DNA from: Podocnemis expansa
Lineage: Eukaryota > Chordata > Testudines > Podocnemididae
Length of the DNA: 64,000 nucleotides
Assembly (NCBI GenBank): GCA_007922195.1
Contig: ML682037.1
Span: 12,937,222-13,001,221 of the forward strand
Direction: 5' to 3'
The translations under genes were made by a program, and so were the position numbers. Numbering within the stretch: position 1 is the first letter of the stretch; each line of letters opens with the position of its first letter. Under the pieces are notes generated by a model, which saw nothing but the letters and a program-made list of their open reading frames with translations, was not told the origin of the DNA and did not search any database. Positions 58,501-64,000 of this stretch are shown here, piece after piece.

Positions 58501-61500
58501 GGTCTCAGTCAGAGATACGAGTCCTTCCTGCGGCTGCCTCTAAGCCCAGTGGCTGGAGCTATCCAGGACACTCCAGAGACCTGCCCGCTTAGCCAGCTGC
58601 TTTCTCTCTGTGCTGCTTGTTACTGCAGAGTCCTGTGTGGCTGTCCTGGGCTGGGAGGATGGAGTTCAGAGAGTTGCTGACCTGTTAAAATTGGGATCCA
58701 AAACTTCCTGTGACCCCACTGAGCTGCCCTCCCTCCCCAGCCTCCCTGCTCAGGGGGTAATGTGTGCGCAGGTGGTTACACATCTTAGCAGACCAGGCCC
58801 TGTGGGAAGGGTGCCCACAGCACTTGGCAGGCACCCTGAACTCCCTGGTCAACATGCTGGTGTAGGGGTGGGGGTGGGGGAATACTGGCATTGCCACCAT
58901 CTGGGATCTTGGGGACTGTCCCACCAGCCCTGACTCCAGCCTTGCATCTCCCTGGGAGGTAGCGGAATCCATGATATGGCTCTGCAACCATCAGGCTAGT
59001 GGGATCCTGGCAGGGTTTCCCCTCGTTGGGGCTCCACAGACTGGGTCATTGTCCCTGTTGGTTATCCCTAGGACCAAAGCACTGGTGCTGGAGCTGCTGG
59101 CAGCCGTCTGCCTGGTGAGGGGTGGCCACGAAATCATTCTTGCCGCCTTCGATAACTTCAAAGAGGTGAGCCGGCCTACCCCTGCCACCGGGAGGTGCCA
59201 TCCCCAGGGGAGACCCCAGAGCTGGTGCAGGCTTGGAGTGAGGGATAGGCTGCCCCATCTCTAGAGGAGCCCAGGGAGCTGCAATGGGCCTGGGAGAACT
59301 GAGGCAAAGCAGCCTGTCAAGACTTTTTCCCCACTCTGGCACTCTGAGTGCAGAAGGTGGGGGCTGCAACAGATCAACACTGTGTACTGAGAGATAGTTA
59401 AGTGACTTGTCAGACCAAAGGAAATGCCCAGAAAGGTAGTGAGGAGGAAATGTCATCAGAAGGCAAAAAAGTTAAATCATGATTTAACCAAGACCAGCCA
59501 CAAACAATAGAGAAGGCAACAGGAAACTACCTTCTGTATTTATTCCCATGAGAATTATGATGGCAGAACAAAGGTAAAATAATCTACTTCTAGCACTGGA
59601 CAGTGGGATCCACCCAAGCCAGAAGATGTGACAAATTATACTGGACAAGAGACTCCAGGCATTAATACAAGCTGTGGTTATGATGATCTAAAGCAGCTGT
59701 CAAGGCTTTTTCCCCACTCTGGCACGCTGAGTGCAGAAGGTGGGGGCCTGCAACAGGCCAGAAAAGCCACTGGCCTTAAAGCCTGCTCTTAAAAGTCTCC
59801 AAGGCCTCCAGTTCCTGGCCTTGGCGTGGTATCGCTGCCACCACCCAAATGCAAAAAAAAACCCTTGAGACACAGGAAAGCGCACTTGGGAATTCCTCCC
59901 TGTGAGGTACTTGCAATCCTGTTTATTCCTCTCTCAGGAAAGTGACTGGACCCCAGCTGCAATATGAGCTGGAACTGGAACAGGGTTCCCTTTAGTAGCT
60001 ACCTGTGCAGTCTAAGGCACGGGCACACAAACCTCTTGCCTTTCAGGGCACAGAACCAGAACTTACTTAAAAGGTAAACTCTTTAATCAAAAAGAACAGA
60101 TAATAAACACAGAGAGTTGCTTCTCTGGGAACTAACTTGTGTAGTTACAGGGTAGTGGGAAGGGTTACATGTGCTTAGCACAGAGAAATCCAAAAAACAA
60201 GCCAAAAACAAAGAAAATACCCTGACCGCATCCAAATAAACATTCCCTGTTCTACCCACGCCTGGTCAGTACCAAACTTAACTTATCTCTGGTAAGGATG
60301 TTGCTGGATTCTTCCTCAGGCCCCTCTGGCCTCCTCCTGATCCTTCCAGGAGCTCTGCTGCCTCCAAACAGGCCCAGGCCAGGCTGCTGTTACCATTCAA
60401 AAACCTGTGCTTCATTCCTATTGGCTGTCCTGGGACTCACTGACCAGAGTGTTAACCCCTTCCTCCCCAAGGGTTACTACACAGCCCGTGTCTGGTTGCT
60501 CCAACAGTCCACGAGTAGCTGCTGTGGGCACTGCAGGAAGGAGGGATCTGAGGGTTCATCAGTCAGTGATGCAGAACCTGCCCTGATGCCAGGGTGATGG
60601 GCACGCTTGGGAGGGACGTGACCAAAACAAGTCATGGCCCTTGTGCATCCTCCTGTGCCAGGGTCAGACAGGCGTGGGGCATCTGCAGAGCTGGCAGTGG
60701 GCGGGGGGGGGGGTGTGCCTTAGGGTAGGGCAGGAGCTAAGTCCGTCTTTGGGCACCTTGCAGGTCTGTAAGGAGGCGCACCGCTTTGAGAAACTCATGG
60801 AGTATTTCCGGAATGAGGACAGCAGCATCGACTTCATGGTAAGGTTCCCCTCCAAGTAGGGCATAGCCGCTGCAGGGGGAAGTGGGGCCAGCCTCACATG
60901 GCCCCAACTCTCCCCACCTAGTGGCCGAGTGCCTGGAGCACACTGGTCCATGTGTGGCCGGTGTGGATCCTGCCCCCTCCCTCCCTAAGGAGAGTAGGTT
61001 GATGCTGTATTCCCCCATGATTTCCAGCCCCGAAGCTGGCTGGGCTGATGCCTGTATCCTCCTGTGATCGTCTCCTCAAAGGCCAGCTGGGCTGGTGGCC
61101 AGATCCCCCTTTGGTCCGTCCCCCCCCAGCCCCTGAAGGCCAGCTAGCCTGACATGCTGCCCCAGTGCCCAGCAGTGACCCCCACCTCTGTTGCAGGTGG
61201 CCTGCATGCAGTTCATCAACATCGTGGTGCACTCGGTGGAGGACATGAATTTCCGGGTTCACCTGCAGTATGAGTTCACCAAGCTGGGCCTGGAGGAGTT
61301 CCTGCAGGTGAAGCGCGCAGGCAGGAGAGACCCCAGACCCGGTGCCACTGTGGGATGGACATGCTGTGATAGCCACAGTGCCCCATTGTAGCAGGCCTGC
61401 AAACACATGGTCACAGTGTCTGGGGAGTAGACAGACTCATGGCCAGGCTGGATCCACCCCATAGTCCCGCTTGCCCCCAACAGGGCCCTGCCCCTGGCAA

Positions 61501-63763
61501 GGTGGGGTGCTCTGCCCCCCAGGCTCCAAGCCTGGCTCACTAGTCAGGCTGGTTCAGTCCTGGGACAGGAGGTGTAACATGCCAGAAGCAAAGCCCTGCG
61601 TCTTTGTGGGAATGCAAAGGCAGGGTCATTAACACAGCATTGCCAATGGGGAGCTGAGGTCCGGAGAGAGGTGAAGTGATTCCTGCACAGCTCACACAAT
61701 GATGCTGCCCTCCTTCTCCAGCCCTCTGCCTCAGTTTTCCTAGCTATAAAATGGGGACTGAGGAGCCCACTGTGCATGGCAGCGGGGGGTGGGGGGGAAA
61801 GCAGTTGCCTGGCTCTGTGCCGCTGTTTGACGTTGGCATCCTAAGTGGGCAGGTGTCCTGTTGCAGGGCCAGTGCAGCCAGGGGTGAGGAAGCGCAAGGG
61901 AGGTGGATTATGCCACCTCATAGGCTTTATGCCAGTTCCAGGCTGTGCTGCCTCCCTCTCTGCTTGGCCTTGCTCTGATGCCGCATCTCCCTTCCAGAAG
62001 CTGCGACACACGGAGAGTGAGAAGCTGCAAGTGCAGATCCAGGCCTACCTGGACAACGTCTTTGATGTGGGAGGGCTGCTGGAGGACGCAGAAACCAAGA
62101 ATGTGGCGCTTGAGAAAGTGGAGGAGCTGGAGGAGCACGTGTCCCACGTAGGCATCCCCTACCTTGGCTCTCCTTCCCCCCAAAGCCACAGGAGGCCACA
62201 TAGGGTTCTGCCTCACCCCCCTGAGCCAAGCCTGTATCCCCCCACCCCCAGCAGGCTGTCTGCCTGCACTGGAAGGGGGCATCTCCAGCTCCCATGGACC
62301 TCTGAAGTGGCATGTGTCTGAATTTTTTGGAACTGTGGCCGCCAAAGCTGGCGCCGGGGTCTGGGTTGCTCTCGGTCATTCCCAGGGCCTGGGAATCCTC
62401 ACACTTCCCCTGGGGTTTCCTGTGTGGTATCACAGAGGAAGGGGCGGTGGAGTCCCAGGGGTTTTCCTGCAGTGGGGCCAGAGGGAGGGAGGGAGCACGT
62501 GTGCCATGTAGGGCTTCACTTTCTGTTCCGCTGAGGGTCAGGGCTGTGTGTGAAACTGCTGCCCGTTGGGACTTGGCTGACCCAGCCGCTGGCAGTCAGT
62601 GTATTGTGCCCTGATGGTGCCACTGTGGGGATATGGGTGGCACTGGGTCTGTGCCCCAGTAATGCTTTGAGGCTCTTGGTCTTTCTGCAGTTGACAGAGA
62701 AGTTGCTGGACCTGGAGAATGAGAACATAATGCGAGTGGCAGAGCTGGAGAAGCAGCTGTTGCAGCGAGAGAAAGAGCTGGAGCTGGTGAAGGTGTGGAG
62801 CAGGGATCAGGGCCAGGAAAACCAGCTGCTCCCTGGCTAACACGGGGACAGGGGTGGGAGCGAATAGTTCAGCAGTGGGGTCTGGACTCTTTTGTCTCTA
62901 GGGCGCCAGCACCCAGCTGACTGTGAGTGAAGGGGACACCCCTCATAGTCATGGAGTGGCATGGGAGAGCCAAGGTCCCTTCCCCATTTCCAGCATGCAC
63001 CTGACCACCCATGGTGGTGCCCAAAGGGCCAGGTGGGTCCCTGGCAAGGGGGCTGGTGGGAACCTGCACTGCTCTGGTGCATTCTCCATGGAAAGGGGCC
63101 TTTGGGAATATCAGCCCTTTCCTATAACACTCAGGACCACGGCCCCAGCCCCTGCAGTCAGGGTGGCTCCATGTGCTCTGGGAGATGCAGCTCTGGGGCT
63201 CTGTCCAGTGTAGAGCAGGGGGGTCCTGGTGCCTATGGCTGCAGGCATGAGACATGTGGCTCAGGCCTCCTTGTGACCGGGGGGCAGATGGGGACTCCTT
63301 GGGAGAAGGCGCCTAATTGTCTGTGTGTGCCGGGACAGGAGACCTATGAGACCACGACCCACCAAGTGCGAACATTGCGCAGGATCATCAAGGAGAAGGA
63401 TGCAGCTTTCCAGCACCATTACGGCTCCTGCCAGTCTGGGGAGCCAGTGGGCGACTCACTGCTGCCCCTGGAAGGCGAAGGAGACGTCCCTGAGGAGGAC
63501 ATCTGCCTCCCAGCTTTGCCTCCTGTGGAGGCCGCCCCACCACCCCCACCACCGCCACTCCCTCTTCCCCCGCCAGCCCCACCACTGCCAGGTAAGAAAG
63601 CCCAGCCCCATGCTCAGGCCTCCTGCTGGGCAGCAGTTGCTGCCGGCTGCTCCCCAAGGAGTGAGTGCCTCATCCTCCCCCTGTCTTCCCACAGATAAAT
63701 GTCCCCCTGCTCCTCCGCTCCCTGGGGCGTCTCCCTCTGTCATCCTCACCGTAGGATTGTCAG
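28409..63763 (+). CDS. FMNL3: Formin-like protein 3 (5' part; FH2 domain off window)
   Basis: Diaphanous-related formin that nucleates and elongates actin at the plasma membrane and filopodia. Fifteen coding exons in one continuous frame: 28409-28552, 46522-46605, 48109-48189, 49424-49500, 53856-53939, 55735-55887, 57645-57753, 58324-58400, 59072-59165, 60764-60838, 61197-61307, 61998-62147, 62691-62792, 63339-63591, 63695-63763; 554 codons against about 1028 residues in human. MGN at the start suits N-myristoylation. [16 protein letters not shown] onward is the GTPase-binding/FH3 autoinhibitory region (about 30-460), with [14 protein letters not shown] and [31 protein letters not shown] is coiled coil; polyproline from about 508 is FH1, ending [12 protein letters not shown] and ILTVGLS as in FMNL3, not FMNL1 or FMNL2. 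The Asn-Pro-rich FH2 partner exons are off the right edge. The 18-kb first intron is typical. Confidence 0.95.
30735..30960 (+). mobile_element. MIR-type SINE
   Basis: GAGCACTTTACAGCCTTCAG, CCCATCCCCGCAGGAGGC, GAGACAGGCCCAAGGTTGCC and GAATAGCACTAGACCTCC follow the MIR layout in sense. A G-run of about 15 interrupts it near 30850. Confidence 0.6.
32060..32150 (-). mobile_element. MIR-like fragment
   Basis: TTCGCTATCCTTGGCCACAT then CTCAGCTTCTCGACTGTAAA ATGGGGATAA resembles the MIR reverse strand. Confidence 0.4.
34418..35960 (-). pseudogene. Old CR1/L3-type LINE fragment
   Basis: On minus, 35630-35223 stays open for 135 codons and reads like CR1-clade reverse transcriptase fingers: [49 protein letters not shown]. 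Further on, near 34890, EFADNTKI replaces the FADD box. Stops and gaps elsewhere make it inactive. An AT-rich contrast with its surroundings is evident. Confidence 0.75.
36060..36200 (-). mobile_element. MIR-type SINE fragment
   Basis: TCTGTGCCTCAGTTTCCCCA, CTTATAAAATGTGGGATAAT and GTAAAGAATTTTGAG match the MIR/CORE-SINE reverse strand. Confidence 0.65.
39370..39475 (-). mobile_element. MIR-like fragment
   Basis: AACTCCTGGGTTCCATTCCG followed by CTGTGTCTGTCCCTGCACTT and GATAAGTGAGG resembles the MIR reverse strand, degraded. Confidence 0.4.
39700..39900 (+). mobile_element. CR1 3' fragment
   Basis: CGTAACCTGTAGAACTCCCT GCTG resembles the end of CR1 ORF2 (the LWNSLP region) in sense, then a degraded tail. 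Confidence 0.45.
40690..40800 (-). mobile_element. CR1 fragment
   Basis: GGCAGTGAGTTCCACAGTCT then GAAGAAGTGCTTCCTTTTGT is typical reverse-strand CR1 ORF2 3' sequence. Confidence 0.55.
41150..41340 (+). mobile_element. CR1-like 3' fragment
   Basis: TTAGCCTGTGGAACTCAGCA CCACAAGG followed by GGAGGCCACAATCTTAGCAG is sense CR1/L2-type ORF2 terminal sequence. Confidence 0.5.
41756..41858. repeat. Foldback family copy lacking its loop
   Basis: CCAGAGGGGCAGCCTTGTTA, GTCTAGTTCAGCAAAACAAA then TTTGTTAGTCTTTAAAAGTG: both arm ends are present with the centre deleted. Confidence 0.6.
42810..42985 (-). mobile_element. MIR-type SINE
   Basis: GATTGGGAATCAAGAGCTCT, GGGTTTAATTTCCATCCTGC, CTTGTGTGATCTTGG and GCAAAGTGCTTAGCC match the MIR/CORE-SINE reverse strand. 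Confidence 0.65.
46522..46605 (+). CDS. FMNL3: FMNL3 coding exon 2
   Basis: Encodes [20 protein letters not shown] to LICDQ, nearly identical to remembered human FMNL3. Acceptor CCACAG, donor GTACAA. Confidence 0.96.
46606..48108 (+). other. FMNL3 intron 2
   Basis: Contains a 31-bp tandem duplication (CTTTGTGCCCGGTGCTGGCC at 47240 and again at 47271) and a possible LTR-like segment at about 47340-47870. No exon seen. Confidence 0.5.
47340..47870 (-). mobile_element. Possible antisense LTR-like segment
   Basis: GGTTTATTAGCAAACCAG (AATAAA on minus) flanked by pyrimidine-rich text and CCCCCTAGTGGCTC resembles reverse-strand turtle retroviral-type LTRs. No terminal repeat pair was found, so this is tentative. 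Confidence 0.25.
48109..48189 (+). CDS. FMNL3: FMNL3 coding exon 3
   Basis: Encodes [20 protein letters not shown] to TRK, the start of the GTPase-binding domain. Donor GTAAAG. Confidence 0.96.
48190..49423 (+). other. FMNL3 intron 3
   Basis: A G-run at 48219-48231. 49215-49300 resembles a sense MIR-type segment (CATTGTGCTAGGTGCTGTAC AAACAGGACAGAG). No exon otherwise. Confidence 0.55.
49424..49500 (+). CDS. FMNL3: FMNL3 coding exon 4
   Basis: Encodes [20 protein letters not shown] to NHIG. The basic [10 protein letters not shown] stretch is the FMNL-family signature in the GTPase-binding region. Confidence 0.96.
50225..50425 (+). mobile_element. MIR-type SINE
   Basis: CAATGTCAAGAGGCAGGATG, GATGGGGAAACTGAGTCCCA, AAGATCACTCCACCAGTGCG and GGGATTAAAACCCAGAGCTC follow the MIR sense consensus. 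Confidence 0.75.
51404..51476. repeat. Half copy of foldback family
   Basis: ACAAACAAGGAGTCCTCCTT, TTGCTGAACTAGAGC and AAACTAACATGGCTACCCCT are the outer arm of the family seen at 26135 and 41756. Confidence 0.6.
53856..53939 (+). CDS. FMNL3: FMNL3 coding exon 5
   Basis: Encodes [27 protein letters not shown], part of the armadillo-like FH3 fold. Donor GTAAG. Confidence 0.96.
54425..54640 (-). mobile_element. CR1-like fragment
   Basis: CAGTCAGTTCCACAGAACAG and GGTGTGAAGGAGCATTTCCT, then GTGCTCATCTTCATGGC, look like degraded reverse-strand CR1. Confidence 0.4.
54700..55228. mobile_element. Non-autonomous hAT-like transposon
   Basis: Perfect 15-base terminal inverted repeats: CAGAGCCATAACTAG at 54700-54714 and its exact reverse complement at 55214-55228. 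CAGAG...CTCTG ends fit hAT elements. There is no transposase. An 8-base target duplication is not obvious because the left flank is a G-run. Confidence 0.7.
55735..55887 (+). CDS. FMNL3: FMNL3 coding exon 6
   Basis: Encodes [28 protein letters not shown] then a variable Ser/Ala-rich loop ending RQSALR. The donor GTACGTACCC is followed by two near copies at 55911 and 55931. Confidence 0.94.
55888..57644 (+). other. FMNL3 intron 6
   Basis: Pyrimidine-rich first half; no exon or confident repeat seen. Confidence 0.5.
57645..57753 (+). CDS. FMNL3: FMNL3 coding exon 7
   Basis: Encodes [36 protein letters not shown], the FH3 core. Confidence 0.96.
57754..58323 (+). other. FMNL3 intron 7
   Basis: Contains an uninterrupted A-run of about 17 bases near 58060; otherwise nothing recognised. 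Confidence 0.55.
58324..58400 (+). CDS. FMNL3: FMNL3 coding exon 8
   Basis: Encodes [27 protein letters not shown]3 armadillo repeats. Confidence 0.96.
58401..59071 (+). other. FMNL3 intron 8
   Basis: 671 bases; no exon or confident repeat seen. Confidence 0.5.
59072..59165 (+). CDS. FMNL3: FMNL3 coding exon 9
   Basis: Encodes [31 protein letters not shown]. Acceptor CCCTAG, donor GTGAG. Confidence 0.96.
59315..60483 (-). mobile_element. LTR-like element in FMNL3 intron 9
   Basis: 59698-60483 (786 bp) begins TGTCAAGGCTTTTTCCCC and ends ACTACACA, giving TG...CA ends. Its first 58 bases recur at 59315-59372 with about four differences, separated by about 325 bp of other sequence. It resembles turtle LTRs in reverse orientation by memory. 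No gag or pol frame remains. It could be a nearly solo LTR with a truncated partner. Confidence 0.45.
60764..60838 (+). CDS. FMNL3: FMNL3 coding exon 10
   Basis: Encodes [25 protein letters not shown]. Acceptor TTGCAG, donor GTAAGG. Confidence 0.96.
60839..61196 (+). other. FMNL3 intron 10
   Basis: 358 bases; nothing recognised. Confidence 0.5.
61197..61307 (+). CDS. FMNL3: FMNL3 coding exon 11
   Basis: Encodes [37 protein letters not shown], the end of the autoinhibitory armadillo domain. Confidence 0.96.
61308..61997 (+). other. FMNL3 intron 11
   Basis: Contains MIR-like text: GAGGTCCGGAGAGAGGTGAA near 61660 (sense) and GCCTCAGTTTTCCTAGCTAT AAAATGGGG near 61730 (reverse). No exon. Confidence 0.45.
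61998..62147 (+). CDS. FMNL3: FMNL3 coding exon 12
   Basis: Encodes [35 protein letters not shown] and a helical Glu-rich stretch, the dimerisation/linker region. Confidence 0.96.
62148..62690 (+). other. FMNL3 intron 12
   Basis: 543 bases; nothing recognised. Confidence 0.5.
62691..62792 (+). CDS. FMNL3: FMNL3 coding exon 13
   Basis: 34 codons of heptad-like coiled coil, [20 protein letters not shown] to LELVK. Confidence 0.95.
62793..63338 (+). other. FMNL3 intron 13
   Basis: 546 bases; nothing recognised. Confidence 0.5.
63339..63591 (+). CDS. FMNL3: FMNL3 coding exon 14 (coiled coil to FH1)
   Basis: Starts [20 protein letters not shown], passes through an acidic low-complexity linker and ends in proline runs (profilin-binding FH1). 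Shorter polyproline than in FMNL1 or FMNL2, as expected for FMNL3. Confidence 0.94.
63695..63763 (+). CDS. FMNL3: FMNL3 coding exon 15
   Basis: Encodes [23 protein letters not shown], the FH1-FH2 junction. The donor GTAGGA at 63764 leaves one base for the next exon, which is off the window. Confidence 0.9.
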
Positions 63764-64000
63764 GTAGGAAGTGTGTGCTACGGCCGGGGACCAGGAATGC
63801 TGGCCCTGGGGTCTCCCTGGAGCCACCCCTTGTGGTCAAGTCCTAGTCTGCACTTCTGGGAAAATTTCCCTCCAAGTTCAGCCCAGCTTGTTGGGTTTTC
63901 AGCTGGATGTGGCCATCTGCTGCCAGGCTACAGTGCCAAGCAGCCCCCCCACTCATTGCTTGGGGGCTGCCCAATCTTTAGGCACAATGGCCCTCTACAC

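Noticed and set aside
28409..63763. FMNL1 or FMNL2 as alternative identity
   Set aside because: The [16 protein letters not shown] start, the short FH1 with [11 protein letters not shown] and ILTVGLS, and the TMBIM6 neighbour all point to FMNL3.
1..64000. CRISPR array, operon or prokaryotic defence system
   Set aside because: The DNA is vertebrate with introns; tandem repeats seen are minisatellites or transposon-derived and no cas-like or defence genes occur.
1..64000. tRNA, rRNA or snoRNA genes
   Set aside because: No cloverleaf with intact A and B boxes or other RNA gene signature was recognised by eye; a tRNAscan and Rfam search would be decisive.

Overview
The window is vertebrate nuclear DNA: multi-exon genes with GT-AG introns, CpG-rich promoters, CR1 LINEs, MIR-type SINEs and several DNA-transposon derivatives. 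The abundant CR1 antisense blocks and short elements ending in TAACACGGCTACC-like sequence suggest a non-avian sauropsid, most likely a turtle. That is a judgement from repeat content only. There is one 10-base assembly gap (26525-26534).

Layout. (1) 1-3262, plus strand: the last seven coding exons and 3' UTR of CYP27B1, the vitamin D 1-alpha-hydroxylase; the first third of the gene lies off the left edge. (2) About 3.3-14 kb: no recognisable gene, but an unusual 15-bp TTTCGAA satellite inside an inverted-repeat element, a GC-rich block, small DNA-transposon derivatives, CR1 ends and a MIR. (3) 14030-14867, minus strand: one intact final exon with 3' UTR of MARCHF9. The exons for its RING-CH and membrane segments were not found. 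(4) 17210-25.8 kb, minus strand: complete TMBIM6 (Bax inhibitor-1), nine coding exons giving 236 residues, plus a likely untranslated first exon in a CpG island with a run of CCAAT boxes. (5) 28409-63763 and beyond, plus strand: the first fifteen coding exons (554 codons) of FMNL3, a diaphanous-related formin, from the N-myristoylation start through the GTPase-binding/FH3 region into the proline-rich FH1 segment. FH2 lies off the right edge.

Relations. From memory of the human map, CYP27B1-MARCHF9 (convergent, 12q14.1) and TMBIM6-FMNL3 (divergent, 12q13.12) are separate neighbourhoods on one chromosome arm. Here both pairs keep their relative orientations but lie within about 30 kb, and the joint falls in the last intron of MARCHF9. 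This is the most notable structural point: a rearrangement that split MARCHF9, or an assembly misjoin. The four genes have no shared pathway; their proximity is synteny, not an operon. No new defence or mobile system was seen. The other interesting items are a Gly-to-Ser change in the CYP27B1 haem loop, a repeated intronic module in CYP27B1 with a decoy acceptor, a family of foldback elements, and a triplicated splice-donor-like sequence in FMNL3.
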